The position numbers were made by a program, and so were the translations under genes. From Moorena sp. SIOASIH (lineage in GTDB: Bacteria; Cyanobacteriota; Cyanobacteriia; Cyanobacteriales; Coleofasciculaceae): a stretch of DNA of 64,000 bases. Of the stretch, positions 8,110 through 16,330 are shown piece after piece. The notes under the pieces are model-generated. The model saw nothing but the letters and a program-made list of their open reading frames with translations, searched no databases and was not told the DNA's origin. Positions within the stretch are counted from its first letter, which is position 1; every line of letters begins with the position of its first letter. The DNA is taken from assembly GCF_010671925.1 (NCBI RefSeq), contig NZ_JAAHIH010000001.1:1-64000 (forward strand), given 5' to 3'.

Positions 8110-9167
8110 GTCAAATAACCGAGACGCCACTGGTTAGCGTCCTAATGCCAGTTTACAACGGTACCTTATATTTACGTGAGGCCGTTGATAGCATATTGAG
8201 TCAAACCCTCACCAATTTTGAATTTATCATTGTTGATGATGGCTCAACAGACGAAACTCCTAGGATTTTGGATAATTACAATGATCCACGCATTGTTAGA
8301 GTTACCAATCAAAGCAATCTGGGAATCGTCGATTCGCTAAATCGTGGGTTGAAGATGGTGCGGGGGAAATATGTGGCTCGGATGGATGCAGACGATATTA
8401 GCTTGCCAGAGCGCTTAAGGCAACAGGTCCAATTTTTGGAAGAACATCCAGAGATAGGAATTTTGGGGACTGCCATTACCATCTTGTTTGACGAAACAAA
8501 TAGGTCCGAGAGTACAGACTGCTATTACCCTAGCCAGCCCGGTATTGTTCGTTGGAACCTCTTTTTTAATAATTCTCAAACCGTTGCCCATCCAACAATG
8601 ATGGTTCGGCGAATAATTTACGAACAATTAAAAGGGTATGACACTACTTTTGTCCATGCGGAGGATTATGATTTCTTGTTGAGGGCTTGTTTTCACACAG
8701 AGATCACGAATTTGCCAAATATTCTGTTGCATTATCGAAGACATGGTCGAAATGTTAGCTATATCCATCGTCAAGCACAAGCCAAAAACGCGATCCTTGC
8801 CCAGCGGAAAACACTTTGCGCTTTCTTATCTCAAGAACTCTCCTTTGAAACCACTCATGCTTTGCATGTTCATCAATGGAAGGCAATCAACCTGGCAGAA
8901 ACCCTTAACGTGGCTAAGTTACTCTCCCAACTTTATCGAACTTGTATAAGTTCATTCAGGTTGACTCAAAGTGAAAGAGAGAAAATCCAGCATGATGTAC
9001 TGCAAGGGCTAAAGAAGTTGGCATTAACACGGAAGGTAGGACAAAAGCAAATGCTTTCAATAAAACTATGGTGGATATGGCTCATGATCTACTTTTATAA
9101 AGATAACGGTCAGGGTAATTGCATCTCAATCGAGCTCCAAAATGCTGTAACACTTCCTAAAACTTGA
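8106..9167 (+). CDS. Glycosyltransferase family 2
   Basis: Start chosen at ATG 8106, which overlaps the GT11 stop as ATGA; the open frame extends 12 nt further up. The 353-residue protein has PLVSVLMPVYNG at the N-terminus, VDDGSTDET (43-51), DADD (94-97) as metal ligands, and HAEDYDFLLR as the catalytic acidic region. This is a canonical GT2 GT-A domain of about 230 residues with a helical tail. Sugar specificity is not readable. Coupling to GT11 suggests it acts on the same glycan. Confidence 0.88.
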   Translation: MSQITETPLVSVLMPVYNGTLYLREAVDSILSQTLTNFEFIIVDDGSTDETPRILDNYNDPRIVRVTNQSNLGIVDSLNRGLKMVRGKYVARMDADDISLPERLRQQVQFLEEHPEIGILGTAITILFDETNRSESTDCYYPSQPGIVRWNLFFNNSQTVAHPTMMVRRIIYEQLKGYDTTFVHAEDYDFLLRACFHTEITNLPNILLHYRRHGRNVSYIHRQAQAKNAILAQRKTLCAFLSQELSFETTHALHVHQWKAINLAETLNVAKLLSQLYRTCISSFRLTQSEREKIQHDVLQGLKKLALTRKVGQKQMLSIKLWWIWLMIYFYKDNGQGNCISIELQNAVTLPKT

Positions 9168-9427
9168 TCATCTTCTGAGCTCACAAAAGCACACCAATTG
9201 ATTGGTCTTGCACCGGTTCGGCGTTTATGATCTAGGGCTTTACTGAGAAGAGGGGCGTCCATTACCTCCTCCAACTCACCTGCTCAGTCCCGATCAACTA
9301 CGACTAACACCTGAGTCACCCTCCCCACACTCCCCTTAATTATGGGTATTGAACCAGACTTGATATTACAGGCACCTGGCTTGTCGCCTTCCATCATTAT
9401 GGAAACAGTTGTCATAGGATCATCAAG

Positions 9428-10375
9428 ATGTCGTTAAAAGTGTGTTTGCTGGTGATTTATAATCACAAATTTACTAAAAATGTTCCCAAAATTGAGAAGC
9501 TGTATGGCCACAGATTTGAACATATTTACCATCTGATGCCTTTTTATCAGGGAAACGCGAACAATATTATCCCTGTATTTGAATCATCGGCTTGTTTTCA
9601 GGGCTATATTGCTCAAGCCCAATCTCGTCTTCCCGCGAGTGATTATTATGTATTCATTGGGGATGATGTACTCCTACATCCCGACTTAAACGCTCAAAAT
9701 TTGATTGAAACATTGGGGTTAAATCCAGATTCAGGATATATCAAGTTCCTGATACCTCTGGAAAAAGTCTCTTTTGGTTGGTATCACAAGCTAGACGTGA
9801 TACGCAAATACATAGCCAATTCTGCGTGGGTGACCTATCGAGATGAAATTCCATCCTTGGCGATGGCTATTGCTATCCTGCAAGCCAAGCAAATAGAAAT
9901 AACTGGTCGCTTATCTGTGGGAAATTTGCTAGCCCATAGCTTCTTTCCTATGATTCGACGTGAATACCGAGAGTACTACTATGAACCTTGGCGATTTCTG
10001 GAGGCTTTACTATTTTTATTGAAAAATCGGTCAAACCTTAAAATGCCATATCCGCTCCTCAATGGATATTCTGATTTTATTGTCGTTCCAGCCAGTGTCT
10101 TCGAGAAGTTTTCTCATTATTGTGGGGTCTTTGGGGCGATGGATTTGTTTGTGGAGGTGGCGATTCCCACCGCGTTGGCCTTGAGTTGTCCGAAGGTCGT
10201 GACCGAAGCGGATACGGCTTGGCATGGTTATGAGATGTGGAATGTACCAGAAAAGGCTGCCTTTACAGATAAAGCCCAATCTTACAATTATGAGATTTCT
10301 AGGTTGTTCGAGTCATATTTCACACCAGATTTGCTGTATGTCCATCCCGTTAAACTATCCCAGTGGAAGGTATAG
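9428..10375 (+). CDS. Putative glycosyltransferase-like protein of unknown family, partner of STELLO gene
   Basis: This 315-residue protein was not matched to a named family with certainty. It begins with a Rossmann-like strand (KVCLLVIYNHKF) and has YVFIGDDVLLHPDL, whose Asp pair (79-80) could be a GT-A DxD-type metal site. Later FFPMIRREYREYYYEPWRFLEALL and a second acidic region (VTEADTAWHGYE) fit a glycosyltransferase. It sits 8 nt before a STELLO/DUF288 gene and shares its direction, so a joint role is likely. It has no signal peptide or membrane segment. Confidence 0.6.
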   Translation: MSLKVCLLVIYNHKFTKNVPKIEKLYGHRFEHIYHLMPFYQGNANNIIPVFESSACFQGYIAQAQSRLPASDYYVFIGDDVLLHPDLNAQNLIETLGLNPDSGYIKFLIPLEKVSFGWYHKLDVIRKYIANSAWVTYRDEIPSLAMAIAILQAKQIEITGRLSVGNLLAHSFFPMIRREYREYYYEPWRFLEALLFLLKNRSNLKMPYPLLNGYSDFIVVPASVFEKFSHYCGVFGAMDLFVEVAIPTALALSCPKVVTEADTAWHGYEMWNVPEKAAFTDKAQSYNYEISRLFESYFTPDLLYVHPVKLSQWKV

Positions 10376-10383
10376 AAGTTCTT

Positions 10384-11403
10384 ATGACGAAAAAGTATAT
10401 TATTGTTACCACAATTAATGATAAAACAGAAGGTATTAGTCATTTTGAACAATTTCAAGATTGGCATATTGTCTTAGTAGGTGACTGCAAGACACCTGCC
10501 ATCGACTCATCAGCAAATCTGACTTTTCTATCGGTTAGCGAACAAGAAAAGTTAGGATATGAGTTGGTTAAGCACTGCCCATATAATCACTACGCTCGCA
10601 AAAATATTGGTTATTTGTATGGGATTCAAGCAGGGGCAGAGGTGATTTATGACACCGATGATGACAACTGGCCTACCCAGAGTTGGGGAATCTACGATTT
10701 TTATGGCCACAGGCAATATGTGACCGAACAAAAATTTGTAAACATCTATCGTTATTTCACAGAAAAGCTAGTTTGGCCGCGAGGGTACCCTTTAGATGAA
10801 ATCCAGCATCAGACCGAGCATCAGCTTCTTAATACCGAGCCTGTCTCGATTGGGGTTTGGCAGGGGTTGGTCGATTTAGACCCTGATGTGGATGCTATTT
10901 ACCGCTTGATCATCGGTGAAAACATTACCTTTGCCAAGAATAGCTCTGTGTTTTTGGGAAAGGAGCAATATTGTCCCTTCAATTCACAAAACACATTTTG
11001 GCATAGAGATGCCTTTCCTTACCTTTATCTGCCTTCAACTACAAGCTTCCGGTTTACCGATATATTGCGTGGATATATTGCCCAAAAACTAATGTGGAAC
11101 CAAGGTATATATCTCGGATTTCAGCCTGCTGACGTTTACCAAAAGCGCAATCCACACGACCTGATGACAGATTTCAAGCAAGAAGTAGAATGTTACCTTG
11201 GGGTCAAAGCAATTGTAGCTTTGCTGGACACACTGGAATTGGCAGAAAATCCCCTTGAAAATTTGCAAGTAGTCTACACATCTTTGGCAGAGGCTGGATT
11301 TGTTACCGCACTGGAGGTCTCGATTTGCCAAGCGTGGTTAAATGATTTGACCCGCATTCTTGAAAACAGGGACAACTATTACATCAAAGAGGGGGCTGCT
11401 TGA
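10384..11403 (+). CDS. STELLO (DUF288) family glycosyltransferase-like protein
   Basis: The family signature is clear: WHIVLVGDCKTP near residue 27, HYARKNIGYLYGIQAGAEVI near 70-88, then the acidic YDTDDDN. In STELLO/DUF288 proteins this DDDN is the putative metal/nucleotide-sugar site. The family is best known in plants (STELLO1/2, Golgi proteins affecting cellulose synthase) and nematodes, and biochemical activity is poorly defined. ATG 10384 is used because the open frame above it (GTG 10363) overlaps the previous gene. The stop overlaps the next gene's TTG start (TTGA, 11400-11403). Length is 339 residues, without the membrane anchor of the plant proteins. Confidence 0.8.
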   Translation: MTKKYIIVTTINDKTEGISHFEQFQDWHIVLVGDCKTPAIDSSANLTFLSVSEQEKLGYELVKHCPYNHYARKNIGYLYGIQAGAEVIYDTDDDNWPTQSWGIYDFYGHRQYVTEQKFVNIYRYFTEKLVWPRGYPLDEIQHQTEHQLLNTEPVSIGVWQGLVDLDPDVDAIYRLIIGENITFAKNSSVFLGKEQYCPFNSQNTFWHRDAFPYLYLPSTTSFRFTDILRGYIAQKLMWNQGIYLGFQPADVYQKRNPHDLMTDFKQEVECYLGVKAIVALLDTLELAENPLENLQVVYTSLAEAGFVTALEVSICQAWLNDLTRILENRDNYYIKEGAA

Positions 11404-12527
11404 AACCGATCAAAATTCTTCTAGTACAGTGCGAAATCGACAATTGGCGAGTGGCACGGCCATGGTCATATAATGTCCATGTTGGTTGGGAAGTGGGATT
11501 CCATGCCAACAACGTCCAGTTCTTGACAATCTTGACGCCGTGGATATCACTGGCAAAAGAGATCGTTGGAGAGCAGCGTTTTGATCAAGTGTGGATCAAT
11601 GATTTGCTGTGGATCAACGATTTGCTGATCTCGCCTAGACACGGGGGTGACATTAGCGAAGCGCAATTGGCGATGCTTGCCACTTTAGCGCCCGTCCGTG
11701 TGGGCTTGCTCACGGAGTCGGTTTACGATTACACGGATCAAGAAATGGCCGTACACCCACACTTGCAACGCAGACAAGCAGTGGTTGAGAAATTTTTGCC
11801 TTATTTAACCCATGTGGTAGCTTATGATGAAGCTGATGTGGCAAAGGTAGAATACGGTTCAGGGCTGCCTTGTATGTGGTCTCCCAGCCCTGTGGTGGGC
11901 AGCTTGATTCACGAAGATGTACCACCACCTACCTACAATCAAGCATTTTTTAGTGGGGGTGTCCATCATGGACGACAGATGTGGCTGAAGCACCCTCTTC
12001 TGCAACAGCATTTCAGTCGTCTAAGTTCCCCTGATCAGGGCACACTGTATGCACAAGTCTTCGATTGCTTACACAGCCGTCCTGTACGTTGTCTGATCCA
12101 AAATCCTCTTGCCCTTCCTTTTTATTATGTCTATCTAAATGCGGTACGTCGCATCCGCAAACGCAGCTATATACGCTGGCTGCGCGGGTTACAGTTGGGT
12201 GTGGCAGTTGTCAATCTGCCCCACTTTGTCAAGTCCTACACACCTCGTGTGATTGAGGGTATGGCTGCTGGACGACCTGTACTTTCTTGGGAGATTCCCA
12301 ATCGACCGCGTAACAAAGCACTTTTTGAAGATGGAAAAGAGATTTTACTCTTTAATACCCCAGATGAACTGGCTGCTCATATTCAGCGCTTGCAATCAGA
12401 TGCTCTTTTTGCCCAACAAATCACAGAGAATGCCCGTCGGCGTATTCGTAAATTTCACACTACGGACAAGCGCGTACAACAAATTTTGAAGTGGATTCAA
12501 ACTGGAAAAGAGCCAATTTATCAGTAA
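11400..12527 (+). CDS. GT-B type glycosyltransferase (CgeB/GT4-like)
   Basis: This 375-residue protein starts at TTG 11400, overlapping the STELLO stop by 4 nt, which implies coupled translation. The C-terminal donor-binding half is recognisable: YTPRVIEGMAAGRPVLSWEIP around 280-300 is the E-containing loop that binds the nucleotide sugar in GT-B enzymes. It is followed by the usual helix pair ending ITENARRRI. The N-terminal half contains IKILLVQCEIDNWRVARPW and is diverged. The exact GT family is uncertain; DUF3880/CgeB-like glycosyltransferases have this layout. Confidence 0.75.
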   Translation: MKPIKILLVQCEIDNWRVARPWSYNVHVGWEVGFHANNVQFLTILTPWISLAKEIVGEQRFDQVWINDLLWINDLLISPRHGGDISEAQLAMLATLAPVRVGLLTESVYDYTDQEMAVHPHLQRRQAVVEKFLPYLTHVVAYDEADVAKVEYGSGLPCMWSPSPVVGSLIHEDVPPPTYNQAFFSGGVHHGRQMWLKHPLLQQHFSRLSSPDQGTLYAQVFDCLHSRPVRCLIQNPLALPFYYVYLNAVRRIRKRSYIRWLRGLQLGVAVVNLPHFVKSYTPRVIEGMAAGRPVLSWEIPNRPRNKALFEDGKEILLFNTPDELAAHIQRLQSDALFAQQITENARRRIRKFHTTDKRVQQILKWIQTGKEPIYQ

Positions 12528-12725
12528 ATGACTCCTCCCCTCAAAAAGGGCTTGAAACACCTTTATTGGGAATTCTATAATACTTTACCGATGCGCTATC
12601 TGCGGACAGATCAATTTCGCACTTATCATCCCATTATAAAAAAACTTGACTCAATTGTCAAGGCATCGCAAACTACCAAAAAGCCATTGAGCTGTAAGCA
12701 TATGCGCTACGCGCACGCTGCTTGA
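12528..12725 (+). CDS. Small hypothetical protein or truncated gene, 3' end replaced by repeat
   Basis: The ATG directly follows the upstream stop codon (TAAATG). The first ~50 residues (MTPPLKKGLKHLYWEFYNTL and on) are lysine-rich and look protein-like. The last ~12 residues are encoded by a dispersed repeat (CATATGCGCTACGCGCAC), so the original 3' end has probably been lost. No family is recognised. Confidence 0.4.
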   Translation: MTPPLKKGLKHLYWEFYNTLPMRYLRTDQFRTYHPIIKKLDSIVKASQTTKKPLSCKHMRYAHAA

Positions 12726-12800
12726 GGTGCCGTCAGCCGTCAGCCGTGAGCACCTCAAGTAGCGTGGCCAACGGCCAAGGCTCACGCTGCTTGAGGTGCT
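12704..12800. repeat. Composite palindromic repeat (CATATGCGCTAC / CACCTCAAGTAGCGTGG family)
   Basis: Contains CATATGCGCTACGCGCACGC, GCTTGAGGTGC, a CGTCAGC heptamer run, CACCTCAAGTAGCGTGGCC and GGCCAAGG. The same modules recur, in more complete form, at 29239-29340. It overlaps the end of the small ORF at 12528-12725. Confidence 0.7.
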
Positions 12801-12838
12801 TTCCATAACTCAGATTAAACTTTTGCTTACTTGTTTTC

Positions 12839-12884
12839 TTGATGCAAAGCGCGAGTGGGAGAAACCCCACTGGCTATTGCATCA
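12839..12884. repeat. TTGATGCAAAGCGC repeat (hairpin)
   Basis: TTGATGCAAAGCGCGAGTGG is followed by a GTGGG...CCCAC inner stem and closed by TTGCATCAA. Near-identical copies lie at 33407-33455 and around 53931-54062, one of which overlaps the upstream extension of plsY. Confidence 0.75.
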
Positions 12885-13448
12885 ATACAGGTAAAAGAGT
12901 TTTAGGTTTTTTTTAATAAAAGGTCTTTAAATGCGGGACAGCTTAGTCCTCTTGAAAAGACTTGATTTACTCGCTGTGGGAGTTTAATCCCTGGTGGATT
13001 ATTGGGATTAGTGCAAGATTTCAATAAAGGATTAATGCGATCGCGTTTTTCAGTGTGCTCCCCTCAGGGATGGATATATTTTTTCTCTCAGGGATGGATA
13101 TATTTTACTTAAAATTTATCAAAAAACACTAGTTTTACTCAGTTTCTTGATAAGTTCTTTATAAGAACTTTCCAGTTTTTTCATAAACTAATAGTGATGT
13201 ATACTGCAGCCAAAAAAAAGCGCGATTAGGCTTGAGTCAGTCTCAAGCTCTATGAAGACAGGGAAAAATGTCCTGACGGATGGGCCCTTAACCTGCATCT
13301 ACCAAGAGCTTCCACAGGTCTTTCTCTCCAGCAGTATTTTGACTAACGGCAGCTTGCCATTAAGGATATAAGCTTGATAGACAGAGACTTATCTGCCTGA
13401 ATGCTAAAGATAAAAATTACTCAACACTAAAATCAACTGAATTTAAAC
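12885..13448. other. 560-bp intergenic region with direct repeat and hairpins
   Basis: No gene is seen. A 20-bp direct repeat (CTCAGGGATGGATATATTTT) occurs at 13063-13082 and 13087-13106. GCTTGAG/CTCAAGC form a small stem at about 13229-13247. The 13220-13400 part is more GC-rich than its flanks and could hold the leader of the downstream gene. I do not recognise a known RNA. Confidence 0.5.
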
Positions 13449-14384
13449 ATGAAAATAGCTTGTGCTGCCTCTTATTTCAACTTTTTCGACAACGAAGAAA
13501 GATATGAATGTTACCTTAAATTTCGTAAACATATTGAGAAATGCCGATTATTTCTCTTAACCGTTGAAATTCAGTTATCTGACAAGCCATTCCATTTGAG
13601 TCACCTGGATAATGTGATTTGCCTCAAAACTAATCACGTTAAATTTCATAAAAACAATGCTTTAAATATAGCCACACAGAAACTAATCGAACTTGGTTAT
13701 GACCTGATCATTAGATGTGATGCCGACATCGAATTTACTGACCTTAATTGGTCAGAACAATTAGCACCAGCTCTTAGAGAAAACCAAATTATTCATTGCT
13801 GCAGTTTGCTTAAGCAAGAATATAGTGAAAACAAGTGGCGTACTCGCAAGTCAATTGTTAAAGCATATCTTGATGGTAAGCATCAAAATTATTCAGATGG
13901 TGGTGCTTGGGCATTTAGAAAAGATTTTTTTGAACTTGTTGGTTATTGGGATGATGTCCTTAATGCTACCAATGTAACCCCTTTTTTCCATCTCCTACCA
14001 CAGGTGATTAAAGACAGATTTTTAATGTTAAATGATGAGTCCAAGAGATATCAAGAATATCTGATAAAAATCCAGAATTATGTCAAAAATATATCTTTTA
14101 TGAACCAAACAGTTGTCATGTACAATCACGCCAAAACTCTGTCTCGTCGAAAGCTAGATATAGACAGGGTTTCTCAGCTAAATGACATTAAATTTGATTT
14201 CAAAAAGGATACCTATTATGATGATTTTGGAGTGGTTCAATTTACCCCAAACAATCAACAAGCTATCTTAGCCATTAAGGAGTTTATCAAACTCAGAGAA
14301 TTGCCCGATGTGACTTACTCAATCAACCACCAGGATGGCTTCGATATGATCAAGGCAAGATTATCACTAAACCCGAAAAAATAA
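13449..14384 (+). CDS. GT-A fold glycosyltransferase-like protein
   Basis: The 311-residue protein begins with a Rossmann strand (MKIACAASYFNFF). RCDADIEF carries a DxD-type metal site at Asp91/Asp93, preceded by the usual NNALNIATQKL helix. DGGAWAFRKDFFELVGYWDD near 150-168 fits the acceptor side of GT2-like enzymes. The gene is AT-rich compared with its neighbours and is bordered by repeats on both sides, which is consistent with separate acquisition. Substrates are unknown. Confidence 0.7.
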   Translation: MKIACAASYFNFFDNEERYECYLKFRKHIEKCRLFLLTVEIQLSDKPFHLSHLDNVICLKTNHVKFHKNNALNIATQKLIELGYDLIIRCDADIEFTDLNWSEQLAPALRENQIIHCCSLLKQEYSENKWRTRKSIVKAYLDGKHQNYSDGGAWAFRKDFFELVGYWDDVLNATNVTPFFHLLPQVIKDRFLMLNDESKRYQEYLIKIQNYVKNISFMNQTVVMYNHAKTLSRRKLDIDRVSQLNDIKFDFKKDTYYDDFGVVQFTPNNQQAILAIKEFIKLRELPDVTYSINHQDGFDMIKARLSLNPKK

Positions 14385-14401
14385 CTGATAATTAACTTAT
14401 T

Positions 14402-14558
14402 TATAGCGGTTTGCAATTGGGTGAGGTACAAATTTTTGGGTTTTAGGGAACAGGGAACAGGGAACAGGGAACAGGGAAGATAAAAGAGGGAACAGGGAAC
14501 AGGGAACAGGGAACAGGGAAAAAATTCTGTGTACCTCATTAGGCTATAAACCGCTATA
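14402..14558. repeat. TGAGGTACA-bounded element with heptamer array (copy 2, complete)
   Basis: Outer arms TATAGCGGTTT (14402-14412) and AAACCGCTATA (14548-14558) are perfect inverse complements. Inner arms TGAGGTACA (14422-14430) and TGTACCTCA (14530-14538) are also perfect. The interior is a GGGAACA heptamer array with one interruption (GAAGATAAAAGA). Total length is 157 bp. Confidence 0.85.
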
Positions 14559-14887
14559 TTTATTGTTGGCTTTATAATTGGTTGATTTAGGGTATGTTCA
14601 ACTCGGAAACTGTAGTCAATCAACTCAAATAAATTATTGCCACAGAAGTAGATGCCAATCTTGAGGTAGAATATATTGATTAAAATGCCTTTATATTTGA
14701 GAATAAATTAGGACTTAATTAGGGTAACTTATACAAAAAATTAAGTTGATTTACCATATATTTTTTCCTTAAAATTTATGACTATAATCTCAGTCAATAT
14801 ATTTTTATGGTATCACTATTTTATCGAATTTAATTGCTAACTAATAAAAAAGTATTTACAGACAGCATTAACGTAGCCATTGCAATA

Positions 14888-15035
14888 TATAGCATTTGTT
14901 AATCTAATGAGGTACACATAATTTTTACCCTCCCTCTTAGCTCTTACGTCTTCTGAATTCACTGCTCCCTACTCCCTACTCCCTGCTCCCTACTCCCTCA
15001 AAATATGTACCTCACCTAATTTAAAACCGCTATAG
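14888..15035. repeat. TGAGGTACA-bounded element with heptamer array (copy 3, complete)
   Basis: Outer arms TATAGCATTT (14888) and AAACCGCTATAG (15024-15035) and inner arms TGAGGTACA (14908-14916) and TGTACCTCA (15006-15014) enclose a CTCCCTA/CTCCCTG heptamer array. Compared with copy 2 the ends are conserved while the heptamer is the opposite-strand type. The rest of the 14559-14887 gap is AT-rich with no gene. Confidence 0.85.
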
Positions 15036-15062
15036 CTATTCAAATTGACAGAGTAACTAACC

Positions 15063-16238
15063 ATGCCCAAACCCTTGACTATTGTTCATATAATTCCAGA
15101 ACTAAATCTAAAGGGTGGAGGAGTTAACACCTTCCTTAAAACCCTGATTTACTGTCTTGTTGATAAGCAAAATAAAAATATTATTAAAAATATTATTGTT
15201 ACGAATCAGTCAGACGAGTCAGATAGAAAAGATTTTCAAGCTCTGGGAACTCCTGTATTCAGTAGGTTAATGGCTTCTCAATTAGATCAAGGTAAGCCAC
15301 TCGAAATCATCCAATGGATGACTCAGATACTCAAGCAACTTCAGCCTGATCTCGTTAATACCCATTTATTTTGGGCAGATACCCTTGGTAGACAAGCTGC
15401 TGTCAGTGCTGGTGTTCCGGTAATTATTACTAGGGAGTGCAACGTAAACCTTAATGAAACTGCAAAGCATAGGAAGATTAAGCGTGATCTCGCTAACATC
15501 ACTGACTGCATAATTTGCAATGCGGAAGCTGTTAGAAAATATGCTGAAGAAGTTGAAGGAATTCCTCCTCATTCCCTGGAGGTTATTCATAATGGTGTGC
15601 TTATTGAAAAATATGAATGTGACTGTAGTTATGACCACCAAAAACCAGTGGAATTTGTTTATGTTGGTAGACTAGAGCCACAGAAGAATCCTCTAATTCT
15701 CATCAATGCATTTGCTGCCATCATTGTTGATTACCCTGATTGTCGCTTATCAATTATTGGGGATGGCAGCTTAAAGGAAGAATGCCTCAATCAGGTAAAA
15801 ACCCTGGGATTGTCTGAATCTGTTAGGTTTTTAGGCTACAATAAAAAGCCGTGGGATTGGGTGAATCCAGGAAGCGTATCCATTCTTACCTCGAGTTTTG
15901 AAGGTTTGCCCAATGCAGTTTTAGAAGCTATGGCTGCAGGAATTATTTGCATTGTGCCTAACCTGGCAGTAATGAAAGAAATCGCTAAGGCCGGTTCAGA
16001 ATTAATAATCTATGAAGTTGGTAATCAAAACAAGCTAATAGAGGCAATGAAATTATTGCTGGAGATGACGCCAGAGGAAAAGTTGCTGATGATTCGAACA
16101 GCACGAACCAGAGTAGAACAAGATTTTGATGCCCATAAAATGGCAGATAAATATCTCAATTTATATCAGACTATTTATCGCAACAAAGTATTAACTAAGC
16201 ATACAGCCGATAAGGTACGCGGAAGCAGCGGCTATTAA
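15063..16238 (+). CDS. Glycosyltransferase family 4
   Basis: This 391-residue GT-B enzyme has IVHIIPELNLKGGGVNTF at the N-terminus (G-rich acceptor-domain loop). The donor domain starts at FVYVGRLEPQKNPLILINAF near 198. FEGLPNAVLEAMAAGI near 280 is the EX7E motif that binds the nucleotide sugar and acts in catalysis of retaining GT4 enzymes. It is probably cytoplasmic or membrane-peripheral. The start is ATG 15063, just after repeat copy 3. Confidence 0.9.
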   Translation: MPKPLTIVHIIPELNLKGGGVNTFLKTLIYCLVDKQNKNIIKNIIVTNQSDESDRKDFQALGTPVFSRLMASQLDQGKPLEIIQWMTQILKQLQPDLVNTHLFWADTLGRQAAVSAGVPVIITRECNVNLNETAKHRKIKRDLANITDCIICNAEAVRKYAEEVEGIPPHSLEVIHNGVLIEKYECDCSYDHQKPVEFVYVGRLEPQKNPLILINAFAAIIVDYPDCRLSIIGDGSLKEECLNQVKTLGLSESVRFLGYNKKPWDWVNPGSVSILTSSFEGLPNAVLEAMAAGIICIVPNLAVMKEIAKAGSELIIYEVGNQNKLIEAMKLLLEMTPEEKLLMIRTARTRVEQDFDAHKMADKYLNLYQTIYRNKVLTKHTADKVRGSSGY

Positions 16239-16330
16239 ATCCTATTGATTGGAACCTATTGAGATAGTTAAGTGAGATAGTTAAGCGATCGCGTTTTCCC
16301 CCCTGAGTTTTTACCTGACATTAATTAAAA

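Noticed and set aside
14315-14623. Minus-strand open frame rich in CSLFPVP
   Set aside because: Read-through of the GGGAACA array and the end of the GT gene on the other strand.
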